Positions 1-6,810 of a stretch of 64,000 nucleotides of DNA are shown piece after piece. Origin of the DNA: Hallella seregens ATCC 51272 (GTDB lineage: Bacteria > Bacteroidota > Bacteroidia > Bacteroidales > Bacteroidaceae); contig NZ_JADU01000018.1 in assembly GCF_000518545.1 (NCBI RefSeq), positions 34,222 to 98,221 on the forward strand. The letters run 5' to 3'. The notes beneath the pieces were generated by a model. It did no database searches. It saw only the letters and a list, made by a program, of their open reading frames with translations, and was not told the DNA's origin. Positions within the stretch are counted from its first letter, which is position 1. The number at the start of each line of letters is the position of its first letter. The translations under genes and the position numbers were made by a program.

Positions 1-68
1 TCATCATGAGTTGTTCGTTGTTCATAAGGTCTTTTTTTAATAGGGTCTGTTGTTTCGGTTTACGGCGA

Positions 69-100
69 CAAATATAATATAAAAAGGAGAAAGCCCCAAA
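69..100 (-). promoter_or_regulatory. Promoter for a leftward gene starting at the window edge
   Basis: On the minus strand there is TTTG (97-100), a 20-base spacer and TATATTTG (69-76), an exact fit to the Bacteroidetes -33/-7 promoter. It points left. An ATG-ATG pair on the minus strand at 2-7 could be the start of the gene it serves, whose body lies outside the window. A second minus-strand TATATTTG (257-264) with a TTG at 288-290 may be a further upstream promoter for the same gene. Confidence 0.55.
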
Positions 101-468
101 CAATACCCTATAAAACATAAAAAAGGAGCCTACCCATCCCGGGCGTGCTCCTCGAAAAACAGTAATTAACTCAAAATTTATAATCTATTGGTTTGCTTGT
201 TTTTGTCTTGTTGTCTTGGTTGTACGGTCTTGTCGTCTCGGTTGTATTGTTCGTTGCAAATATAGTGTTTTTCTTTAAAATACGAATCAACATATTGAAA
301 AAACTGCTGTTTTCGCAGCAAAAAAATCGGTTTCCGCGACAAATTATAAGTTCTCTCCAGCTTTTCGGTCACCTTGGACGGCTTGCATGGGTGCAGTCTT
401 GCGCGGCTTTTTTAGACAGAACAACATATTTGAACATATAGCTGCGCGGTGGAAAGGGGGCACGCTGA
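101..468. other. Gene-free stretch, no credible CDS
   Basis: No open frame here has a recognisable product. The stretch holds a weak hairpin (124-152, AGGAGC/GCTCCT arms), a low-complexity run rich in TTGTCTTG-like words (about 190-255), and the left outer flank of the large inverted repeat that follows. The outer flanks (AGACAGAACAACA near 414-426 and TTGTTCTGTCT near 694-704) are also complementary, so the palindromic element probably spans about 400-745. Confidence 0.5.
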
Positions 469-652
469 TTCCATGCGTGGTATTTTCTCACAGATTCCAC
501 AGATTTCACAGATGCTGCGCGGAGGGTGTGACATTGGGTTTGGGCGTAAAGGCCGGCCCGTATGCCAATATCATACACTAAACCCCTGTGCACATTCACC
601 GCGCAGCATCTGTGAAATCTGTGGAATCTGTGAGAAAATACCACGCGTGGAA
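469..652. repeat. Large inverted repeat, REP-like, 54-base arms
   Basis: The arms 469-522 and 599-652 are reverse complements over 54 bases with one mismatch, separated by 76 bases that are themselves partly self-complementary. Each arm carries the internally repetitive word family CACAGATT-CCACAGATTT-CACAGATG. Complementarity continues imperfectly outwards on both sides. No coding sequence overlaps. The structure could form a long cruciform or RNA hairpin. It resembles the dispersed intergenic palindromes of this phylum, but I cannot count its copies in the genome. Confidence 0.8.
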
Positions 653-855
653 TCGGTGTGTCTTTTTTCATTGCGCAGCTACATGTCCATTCTGTTGTTC
701 TGTCTAAAAGCATCGCGGGCCGTGTCTCACGACACAGCCCGCGCAAAAAGAGATATTATAAAAACACGATATTGAGAGTATTGTAGTTACCTTGTCTGCA
801 TAAAGGGATGGCCGGCACCCCGCGCGTGGCCGTTCATACAACCGTTATTGGTGGG

Positions 856-1074
856 TTGGCAAAGACAACTGGGAACAACAGATAACAACAACATGACCGT
901 GGCGCAGCGTTGTTTATGGTTGTTGGTCGTTGTCTTTTGAACGCGATGCGGTGTGCAATGTTCTTGCCCCCGTGCGTGTCCGTTCATGTTGGCAAAGACA
1001 ACTGGGAACAACAGATAACAACATTTATAAAAGCCCGCAGCGTTCAGGATGGTTGTTGGTCGTTGTCTTTTGAA
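856..1074. repeat. Two 86-base hairpin repeats in tandem
   Basis: Units 856-941 and 989-1074 have the same length and share almost identical ends (both open with TTGGCAAAGACAACTGGGAA and close with GGTTGTTGGTCGTTGTCTTTTGAA minus the last bases) but have different centres. Within each unit the two ends are complementary (AAAGACAAC against GTTGTCTTT), so each forms a stem of about 20 pairs around a variable loop. This looks like a duplicated mobile hairpin of the REP/MITE type lying in the 3' flank of the next gene. Confidence 0.7.
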
Positions 1075-1140
1075 TCCTCATGCACCGTGGTTTGGACGGT
1101 CGGCCACACAGGGCGTGTGGCCCTGCGAATGCAGCGCGGT

Positions 1141-1923
1141 TCATGCCTCCACTTTCTCGTACACAAATAGGGAGCCGTTCTTGTTCTGCCCCACCCAGAT
1201 GGTCTTGGGCTGGCCGTCGGCACCCGTCTGGCCCGCCACGACGAGCTCGTAGTGCCGCTTCGCACCCGTCCCCTCCGTCTTGCCCGTGAACGACAGGCTG
1301 CCGGCCGCAAGCCCCAGCTGCTGCTCCAGCGCGGCGAAACCCGGCCGCAGATGCGCCTCGTACTCGGCACGGCGGCGGTCGCGTGCCGTCTGCGACGTGC
1401 CCGCGCGGTGGGCCAAGAGCGTGCGGCGGTTGTCCACTAAGTTGTTGTACTGCGTGATGAGCGAGGCGATGGGTGCCGAGGGCTCCAGCTCGTCCAGCGC
1501 CTCGACGCGGCGCAGCACGGCCGACAGCGCACGGTCCTTCCGGCAAAGGTTGCGGATGAGCCCCGTCTCCTTGTCGTAGTTCGATGCCGTGACGTTGGGG
1601 TAGGCCTCCATCACGCGATTCACGGCCTCCGCGGCAGCCAGCACGGCCGCGTCCGTGCTGTGCAGGTGCAGGGCCACAGCCAGCCGCAGTGCCTGATACG
1701 ACCTGTCGCGCCGCTCGTCGGCCTCGCGCATCTTCTGCGTGTTGGGCTCCGTTCGGGGCTGGTTCAGGGCCTTGTCCTCCTCGGCCACGGCGGCCTCGAG
1801 GGGCCCGAGCACGGCGGTGAGTTTCTCCGTCTTCGCCTCCTTGCAGAGCGTGAGCACGCGGTCGGCAAACTGGTAGTGCTCCATGTTGTGGAGGCGATCT
1901 TTTCGGATGGTTTCGAGTTCCAT
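1141..1923 (-). CDS. DUF6261-like hypothetical protein
   Basis: A 260-residue protein with no signal peptide or membrane segment. It is Ala/Leu/Glu-rich and probably mostly helical from residue 10 to 200. The N-terminal stretch Leu-His-Asn-Met-Glu-His-Tyr-Gln-Phe and the repeated pattern of charged helices match what I remember of the DUF6261 family, found almost only in Bacteroidales. The C-terminal 60 residues look like a beta-rich cap (SFTGKTEGTG then TIWVGQNKNGSLFVYEKVEA). It stands alone: palindromic repeats flank it on both sides and no operon partner is evident. Function is unknown. The family call is from memory of short motifs. Confidence 0.6.
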   Translation of the reverse strand: MELETIRKDRLHNMEHYQFADRVLTLCKEAKTEKLTAVLGPLEAAVAEEDKALNQPRTEPNTQKMREADERRDRSYQALRLAVALHLHSTDAAVLAAAEAVNRVMEAYPNVTASNYDKETGLIRNLCRKDRALSAVLRRVEALDELEPSAPIASLITQYNNLVDNRRTLLAHRAGTSQTARDRRRAEYEAHLRPGFAALEQQLGLAAGSLSFTGKTEGTGAKRHYELVVAGQTGADGQPKTIWVGQNKNGSLFVYEKVEA

Positions 1924-1981
1924 GATTTTTATTTTTAAGGGTTTAACATAAATATTTGTAGCATCAAACGATTTGCTTTCA

Positions 1982-2120
1982 TTCGGCAGGTGCCGCCGAC
2001 TGGATTTTGTTTAAAAACGAGCTTCGGCAGCTGCCGAAATGCTGCCTGGACATTTTCTTGCGTTTCGGCAGCTGCCGAAGCTCTGTTTTTTCTGTTTTCT
2101 GGCTTTCGGCAGCTGCCGAA
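1982..2120. repeat. Four 16-base palindromes at exact 41-base spacing
   Basis: The perfect palindrome TTCGGCAGCTGCCGAA occurs at 2023-2038, 2064-2079 and 2105-2120, and a decayed copy (TTCGGCAGGTGCCGCC) at 1982-1997. Starts are exactly 41 bases apart, close to four helical turns, so all copies lie on the same face of the DNA. The 25-base spacers differ. Open frames that read through give repeated FGSCR/FRQLPK peptides on either strand, which is an artefact of the palindrome. The repeats sit upstream of the DUF6261 gene and downstream of the toxin-antitoxin operon. Confidence 0.85.
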
Positions 2121-2204
2121 ACACCCTTTTTCGCGTGGGTTTCCCCTGCTGCGGGGCTGCCTTTTACCTTGAAAGACACAATGAGACAACACCATCCGAG
2201 GGGA

Positions 2205-2245
2205 AAAACAGCCGTCCCTTACTCCTTGCAGGGAATGAGGGACGG
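2205..2245 (-). terminator. Terminator of the toxin-antitoxin operon
   Basis: On the minus strand an 8-pair GC-rich stem (arms 2238-2245 and 2212-2219, CCGTCCCT/AGGGACGG) with further pairing in the loop is followed by TGTTTTT (down to 2203), about 35 bases past the toxin stop. It fits an intrinsic terminator. Confidence 0.6.
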
Positions 2246-2276
2246 AAAAAGAGGTCGTGGGCGCCTCGGCTCGGGG

Positions 2277-2552
2277 CTATTTGTCGCCGTAGTGCCCTTC
2301 CACTTCGAGCACCATCACGCTCACGGTGTCGTCGTGAATGTCGTAGATGATGCGGTGGTGGGCGGCGATGCGCCGGGAGTAGGTCATTTGGTTGCCTCCA
2401 ACCAAAGGCTCGGGATGTCCGAGCCCTGTGCGCGGATGCCGAACAATCTCATTGAGAATGGCTGTCAGCTTCCTGTGCATCTGAGGATCGGACTTAGCCC
2501 ATTTCTCAATCGTCTTTCGGGCGATCTTGGAGAAATCAATTTTATAACTCAT
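2277..2552 (-). CDS. yoeB: Txe/YoeB-family mRNA interferase toxin
   Basis: 91 residues, the usual size of a YoeB toxin, a ribosome-dependent endoribonuclease of the RelE superfamily that cuts mRNA in the ribosomal A site. Visible family motifs are the H-P-E-P-L block with Glu48, S-R-R-I-x-x-x-H-R-I-I-Y with Arg67, and the C-terminal G-H-Y with His87 and Tyr88; these line up with Glu46, Arg65 and His83 of E. coli YoeB. Its ATG overlaps the antitoxin stop by four bases (ATGA), so the two are translationally coupled, antitoxin first. The catalytic residues look intact, so the toxin is probably active. Confidence 0.9.
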   Translation of the reverse strand: MSYKIDFSKIARKTIEKWAKSDPQMHRKLTAILNEIVRHPRTGLGHPEPLVGGNQMTYSRRIAAHHRIIYDIHDDTVSVMVLEVEGHYGDK

Positions 2553-2791
2553 AGTGCTTCAAGCCATGCGTTCATAGCCTCGGCAGTTTCAAAGTGGAGC
2601 GTTTCGCCCTTTCTGTACTCCTCCCTTGCCTTGTCCAGTTTGGCTTGCAGCTCGGGCGAAATGCCCTGCTTGTGCGTGGTTGGCCTGTCGTCCACTTTAA
2701 CAGAGGGGATAAGCCCCTTTTCGCGCAGATAGTTCACAAGCCCGCGGCCTTCCTTGGTTCTTTCGTTAATGTGAATTGTGTAAGTTGCCAT
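2549..2791 (-). CDS. Antitoxin partner of the YoeB-type toxin
   Basis: 80 residues, immediately upstream of and overlapping the toxin gene. The first 20 residues (TYTIHINERTKEGRGLVNYL) look like a short beta strand plus helix used for dimerisation. The acidic and basic C-terminal helix (about residues 45-80, KLDKAREEYRKGE then AMNAWLEAL) is the type of segment that wraps the toxin. It is not a typical YefM/Phd sequence, so the partner family is atypical; a DUF2683-like antitoxin is possible. Such antitoxins normally repress their own promoter together with the toxin, and a well-formed promoter lies 30-60 bases upstream. Confidence 0.75.
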   Translation of the reverse strand: MATYTIHINERTKEGRGLVNYLREKGLIPSVKVDDRPTTHKQGISPELQAKLDKAREEYRKGETLHFETAEAMNAWLEAL

Positions 2792-2822
2792 ACCTTTTTC
2801 ATTTAATGTTTGCTTCTCGTGG

Positions 2823-2853
2823 CAAATATACCGATTTTCCGTGAAACGGCAAA
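2823..2853 (-). promoter_or_regulatory. Promoter of the toxin-antitoxin operon
   Basis: On the minus strand: TTTG (2850-2853), a 19-base spacer and TATATTTG (2823-2830), matching the Bacteroidetes consensus exactly. It lies 32 bases upstream of the antitoxin ATG. Confidence 0.75.
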
Positions 2854-2915
2854 GCCGAATGCGGTTTTTCTCCCTCTGTGTTGTCTCAATGTGTCAAAGA
2901 ACGCTGGTATTTCAG

Positions 2916-2937
2916 CGGGCGGCCTTGTAGTCGCCCG
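2916..2937 (-). terminator. GC-rich hairpin after the fimbrillin gene
   Basis: CGGGCG (2932-2937 read on the minus strand) pairs with CGCCCG (2916-2921) around a 10-base loop, about 30 bases past the stop of the large lipoprotein gene. There is no T-run, so it is a weak terminator candidate. A short GC-rich hairpin just behind a lectin-like C-terminus is also seen at diversity-generating retroelement targets; this is considered in the findings. Confidence 0.35.
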
Positions 2938-2966
2938 GAGTAAACCGAATGAATCAAATCATCAGA

Positions 2967-5870
2967 TTATTCTGCCACGGGCCGCACTGCAAGGGCGTGC
3001 GAACGAGTGGAGTCATGAATCGGATTCATCTTGTTTGGTTCGAAGCTTGAACAGCAACTATAGTCCAGGGAGCTGCATGGAACGGCCGACCAATAGTAAC
3101 AGTAGTATCCCACAGCTGACAACAAACCGTAGCTGTAGGCGCGAAAGCCTGAAGCAGGGATGAAGATAGTGTTCGTGCCACTGTGCGACCTGAAAGTCCA
3201 ACCCTCGTCAAAGCTGCCCTCGACGTTGAACTCAGATGGGGTATAGGTTCCCTGGCCTGTGGTGGTAAAGCCCGAGAAAGCATTGCTTGCCGGCATCTTC
3301 AGCCCAGCAGGGCAAGGGTCATAGATGGTCTTGACGACAGTGTTGTCGTTCCACCAGTTGGATACCTCCGTGTTCTTGGCAGACCAGAGGTTGAAGTAGG
3401 TGGCATTGCACCAATCGTAATAATGAGGACTAGTCTGAGCGTTTATGAACATTTGCCCAGGATGCTGGATGGCGTAACCGATGGAACGACCGCCGGGGGT
3501 GCCGTCGAAAGAGTAGCTACCGTCGGCGATGGCATCAGTACTAGGCGTGGCATCCTTGCGGCCCCACTGATAGAGCGTAGAGCCGAACTTCTTTTCGTCC
3601 CTGCCAGGAGTCTGGGTGATGGTAATGGTACCTGACTGCTTGACGGCAGGGGAACCGTTGGGGATGGTCTGTTCCACCTTGATGCGCACTGCGCGAGTCT
3701 TGCTGCAGGTAGAAACCTCCCACCTGTAGTAGACGAGGCCCAGCGTCTGTTGGGTGAAGCTGTAGGTCTTGTTCTGATAGTTGACCATCGGGATGGTGTT
3801 AAGCTCCTCAGACTTGGCAAACCACAGGTGCCACGACCATACGACCGTACCGCCCTTGGTAACGGCAATGACAGCGTTGCCATTCTTAATCTTATCTTGT
3901 GGCACGCGGAAGTGGACGAAAGCGTTCGTCCCGCTACCCTCAATGCCGAGGCTGCTGGCCTCAACGATGCCGCTCTGGTCGGTCCAAACAATCTTGGCAT
4001 CGTCGGGGGCATTCACACCGCCGTTGGTTTGGGTTATCCATGGGGCGGTGATATCTTGATCGTTATGATCCTTGAAGTGATAGAGATTCACATCAGTACC
4101 ATAGTACATTACAGGCGCAGAGGGACCTGTGTAGGAATCAGGATTGTCGTGCCCGTTCTTGATGGCGTTGCCGTAGACCAAGGGAATTTTATAGTAGCCG
4201 GGGGCTGAGATGAGATAGGAGTTGGCGGTATTGCGTGCAGTCGGATTACCTTTGTAATCGTGTGTAGACAGGTCGTAGTAACTGCTGGCTGTTCCCTTGG
4301 CATTAGCATCGTGCAGAACCTTGTTGTAGGCGGCGAGTTTATCGATGAAAGATGTTTGTATGGTGGCAATACCACTTTCACTCCAAGTCGTTCCGTTGCC
4401 CTCCTTTACGGGCAGCTCATCAAGCCATTCGGGTTTTGTATCGCTAAGGGGTGACCAAGTAGTACCGCCGTCGGTGCTCTCCTGATAGCCCACGACTTTC
4501 CATGCCACAGCCTGCTGTGTGCCGTCGGGGGCCTGACGGTAGCTCTGCACGCTGTACCAGCCAGCATCGGTCTGGTTGTATGGCACGGGTCCGAGTGTCG
4601 GGGTGACGTTCAGCGTGTACTGCCAGTTGCTGTTGGTGTTGCTGATCTTGTAGGTCTTGGTGGTACCGGGCTTCCAGCTTCCGGTGAGCGTGACGCTGAT
4701 TTCGGTGCCGTCGGTGAAGTGGACATAGGCTTTCACGCCCTTGCCGGTGAGCGTCTGCGGTATCATGTAGAACGTGTAGTTGTCGCCGGGAGTTGTGTTG
4801 TTGTCGCCGGGCTTGCCCACGATGATGACGTTGGGGTTGGCCTTGGTGTTCACGCTGCAGGCCAGCGAGAATGTTCCGGTCGACGTGTAGTCGGGGTTCC
4901 ACGCGGCGTCCGTGCCGTCGGCGTCGGTCGCCATGGTGTAGCGTCCCTTGCTCACGGCACCCCGTATCTCCACCTTGTCGATGGTCTTGTCCCACGAGAG
5001 GTTCTGGCCCACGGCGAAGCGCACGGCCGTGAGTGCATGGTGGAACTTGAGGTTGGTGGTGGGGGGCACACCGAACGAGGCATACTCCACCACGCCCGAG
5101 AATGTGGTCATGAGGTCTTTCTGGTCGGTCACGTTGGGCTCCACCTCGAAATCCACGTAGGGCGTGGAGGCATAAGTCTCGGGCGAGACGGCGAGCTTGG
5201 TGTAGCCCGCGGTCACCAACGGGGAGACGGCGTAGAACTTGCCGAAGTGGTGGCTGGTCCACGACCAATAGACAGGGTCTACGAGCGTGCCGTCGGGGTT
5301 GGTGTCCTTGTTGTAGAACCAGTTGGGCGTGGTGGAAAAGGACGTGGCGGTGGTGCCGCGGTAGCCGTAGGAAGAGAAGTGTCCCAGATATTTCAGTGTG
5401 GTGATGTTGGCGCGGGTGGCGGCTGTAGCCTCTTCCGTGCCGGCCGTTGCGGCTGCCGTCTGGGTGTCGTGTGCGTTGCTGCCCTGCTGCGTGGGGATGA
5501 CGCCGGGCGTGGTGGTCTCGATGAGACAGAGGTCGGCTCCTGCAGCACCCTCAGCGGTGAGCTTCTGCGTGGTAAGGTCCTTGGGTGTGAGGTTCATCAT
5601 GCCCAGCTGCTCGGTGAACGCTGCACGTGTCACGGGTACGCCCGGCATGGTCTTGGCGAACGCCGCCTGTGCGTCGTTCTGCGCCTCACTCACGTTGAAA
5701 CTCACGGCGGCTCCCTTGTCGCCGCCATTCTTGTCATTGTCTTTGCCCAAATCCTCGTTGGCGCACGAAGTGAGGAAGAGCCCGCCGAATCCTGCGAGCC
5801 CTGCGAGGCATACACTCATGAACGCCGCCCTGCGGGCCCTGCGCTCCAGATATTCCTTGAATCTTATCAT
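2967..5870 (-). CDS. Fimbrillin-family surface lipoprotein with C-terminal FISUMP domain
   Basis: 967 residues. An N-terminal stretch with arginines and a hydrophobic core ends in a lipobox with Cys36 (FLTSCANED), so it is a lipoprotein; the following acidic residues favour surface export. Residues about 50-420 have features of Bacteroidales fimbrillins: a Thr-Arg-Ala site near residue 80, the F-H-H-A-L-T-A-V-R-F block near 275, and a Y-x-F-Y-M-I-P-Q block near 375. Residues about 430-760 look like beta-sandwich repeats. The last 190 residues contain DPCPAGLKMP and end YYWSA...RSHALAVRPV, the pattern of the FISUMP/C-type-lectin-like fold. It probably works as a tip or adhesive pilus component. 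A small peptide gene lies upstream in the same direction, separated by a hairpin. Confidence 0.75.
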   Translation of the reverse strand: MIRFKEYLERRARRAAFMSVCLAGLAGFGGLFLTSCANEDLGKDNDKNGGDKGAAVSFNVSEAQNDAQAAFAKTMPGVPVTRAAFTEQLGMMNLTPKDLTTQKLTAEGAAGADLCLIETTTPGVIPTQQGSNAHDTQTAAATAGTEEATAATRANITTLKYLGHFSSYGYRGTTATSFSTTPNWFYNKDTNPDGTLVDPVYWSWTSHHFGKFYAVSPLVTAGYTKLAVSPETYASTPYVDFEVEPNVTDQKDLMTTFSGVVEYASFGVPPTTNLKFHHALTAVRFAVGQNLSWDKTIDKVEIRGAVSKGRYTMATDADGTDAAWNPDYTSTGTFSLACSVNTKANPNVIIVGKPGDNNTTPGDNYTFYMIPQTLTGKGVKAYVHFTDGTEISVTLTGSWKPGTTKTYKISNTNSNWQYTLNVTPTLGPVPYNQTDAGWYSVQSYRQAPDGTQQAVAWKVVGYQESTDGGTTWSPLSDTKPEWLDELPVKEGNGTTWSESGIATIQTSFIDKLAAYNKVLHDANAKGTASSYYDLSTHDYKGNPTARNTANSYLISAPGYYKIPLVYGNAIKNGHDNPDSYTGPSAPVMYYGTDVNLYHFKDHNDQDITAPWITQTNGGVNAPDDAKIVWTDQSGIVEASSLGIEGSGTNAFVHFRVPQDKIKNGNAVIAVTKGGTVVWSWHLWFAKSEELNTIPMVNYQNKTYSFTQQTLGLVYYRWEVSTCSKTRAVRIKVEQTIPNGSPAVKQSGTITITQTPGRDEKKFGSTLYQWGRKDATPSTDAIADGSYSFDGTPGGRSIGYAIQHPGQMFINAQTSPHYYDWCNATYFNLWSAKNTEVSNWWNDNTVVKTIYDPCPAGLKMPASNAFSGFTTTGQGTYTPSEFNVEGSFDEGWTFRSHSGTNTIFIPASGFRAYSYGLLSAVGYYCYYWSAVPCSSLDYSCCSSFEPNKMNPIHDSTRSHALAVRPVAE

Positions 5871-5990
5871 GGTTGTTGCTTGTTGTTTAATCGTTGTCTA
5901 CTTGTCAGCTTGCTTGCTTTTCCTTTGCTTGCTGACTCCTTTGCTTGTTTTCTTAATGGTCTGCTTGTCTTAAGAGTGGCTCCATTCCTG
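5871..5990 (-). other. Low-complexity leader of the fimbrillin gene
   Basis: Read on the minus strand this is an untranslated stretch dominated by AAGCAAGCA- and CAAGCAAAGGA-like words repeated several times just ahead of the start codon. No promoter matching TAnnTTTG was found in it, so the lipoprotein gene is probably read from the promoter near 6700 through the peptide gene. Confidence 0.4.
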
Positions 5991-5994
5991 CTTC

Positions 5995-6062
5995 TCCTTT
6001 TCTCCGCGTCTCTGTGTGGGAGCTACACGAGTATGGCTCACGCAGAGGCGCAGAGGAAAGGA
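5995..6062. repeat. Intercistronic inverted repeat, 24-base arms
   Basis: The arms 5995-6018 and 6039-6062 are complementary with four pyrimidine transitions, which in RNA become G-U pairs, around a 20-base loop. The arms carry the CTCTGCG-CCTCTGCG word common in dispersed bacterial intergenic repeats. It lies between the small peptide gene and the lipoprotein gene, so in mRNA it could act as an attenuator or stabilise one part of the transcript. Confidence 0.7.
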
Positions 6063-6098
6063 GGGATCGCGACAGCACCTTTTACTCTTTTACTTTTA

Positions 6099-6353
6099 TC
6101 ACTCTTCCCACGCGTCCCAGACGGTGGACTTTTTGGCTCCGGAGATTTCCGTATCGTCGTCATCCTCCACTGGGCCCTCGATGCTGACGCTACCTTTATT
6201 GCCTGCCGGTCCTCCACCTCCGGGCTGAACCGCCGGACTGCCGGCCAGGATGGTGTTTTCGTTCTCCACGGCGACGACCTCGCAGTTGGGACAGACATAG
6301 GGCTGCCTGTGCTTGTCTTGCTCATTTTTCGTTTTCATGTTTATATGCTTCAT
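6099..6353 (-). CDS. Small Bacteroidales peptide ending in Trp-Glu-Glu
   Basis: 84 residues (79 if Met6 starts it). It has the look of a recurring but uncharacterised class of Bacteroidales small proteins: a basic N-terminus, a PYVCPNCEVVAVENE block near residues 18-32, an AGSPAVQPGGGG glycine/proline-rich middle, an acidic EDDDD run and a C-terminal WDAWEE. There is no clear signal peptide. Homologues in memory are often encoded next to surface-lipoprotein genes, and this one precedes the fimbrillin-type gene on the same strand. The two cysteines in a CPNC arrangement could bind metal or form a disulfide. Function is unknown. Confidence 0.6.
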   Translation of the reverse strand: MKHINMKTKNEQDKHRQPYVCPNCEVVAVENENTILAGSPAVQPGGGGPAGNKGSVSIEGPVEDDDDTEISGAKKSTVWDAWEE

Positions 6354-6690
6354 TTTAGTTTGGATTTAACATGCTTTTTGAGTGCTTAAAAGCTGCTTAT
6401 TTCCCTTTTCGCCCAGCTGCAAAAAGGGCACGAAAAGTGGGGCAAAGGAAACTCCGGGGAGTCCTTTGCCTATTGGGGTTGCGCGTGGTTCGCCTCGCGC
6501 GCGTACGCGTGAGTGTTTTAGAGGGAGGTAGTAAGTCTGGCTCTTAGAGAGAGAGAGAGAGAGAGAGAGAGTAGCAAATTATTTGGAACTACCAAACAAT
6601 TCGACGAAAAATTTGCAGGAAAATTCATCTTTCCCTGCCGCTCTTCGCGCTCGCTCGTATATGGATGTTGTGGGTACATATATTTAAAAT
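6354..6690 (-). promoter_or_regulatory. Long structured 5' leader of the peptide-fimbrillin operon
   Basis: About 340 bases lie between the promoter and the first start codon. They contain a dinucleotide tract (6546-6571) and a strong hairpin at 6441-6470 (9-pair stem GGCAAAGGA/TCCTTTGCC with an inner GC extension), followed on the minus strand by a T-rich run ending in CCCTTTTTGC. No alternative CDS was seen. The layout suggests control by attenuation or by leader length. No known riboswitch was recognised. Confidence 0.45.
6546..6571. repeat. (AG)13 dinucleotide microsatellite
   Basis: Thirteen uninterrupted AG units. Tracts this long are rare in bacteria outside contingency loci and are prone to slipped-strand length change. 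It sits in the transcribed leader, about 125 bases after the predicted promoter and 190 bases before the peptide start codon, so a change in length would alter the leader and not a reading frame. Confidence 0.95.
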
Positions 6691-6696
6691 CCACTG

Positions 6697-6727
6697 CAAA
6701 GGTAATGAAAGTTTGTGAGACGGACAA
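6697..6727 (-). promoter_or_regulatory. Promoter of the peptide-fimbrillin operon
   Basis: On the minus strand: TTG (6725-6727), a 20-base spacer, then TACCTTTG (6697-6704), an exact -7 match. It faces the small peptide gene and lies just past the end of cmk. Confidence 0.65.
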
Positions 6728-6810
6728 GAAAAAAGAGTAAAAAGGTAAAAAAGTATAAAAGTAAAAGGGGAAGGAGAGAGGGCGATTTCCAGAGAAAGTG
6801 CATGTGGGTG

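Noticed and set aside
178..746. Short open frames on both strands at the left end
   Set aside because: They lie in low-complexity DNA or inside the large inverted repeat; the same peptide words appear on both strands because of the palindrome.
1982..2120. CRISPR-like array
   Set aside because: Period is 41 bases with only a 16-base repeat that is a perfect palindrome, four units only, and no cas genes nearby.
2007..2732. Plus-strand open frame of 241 codons with FGSCR/RQLPK repeats
   Set aside because: It reads through the palindromic array, its terminator and the antisense of both toxin-antitoxin genes; the repeated peptide results from the palindrome.
4719..6389. Plus-strand frame of 556 codons
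   Set aside because: It is antisense to the lipoprotein gene and the small peptide gene, and its composition (Gly, Val, Arg, His) is that of a shadow frame.
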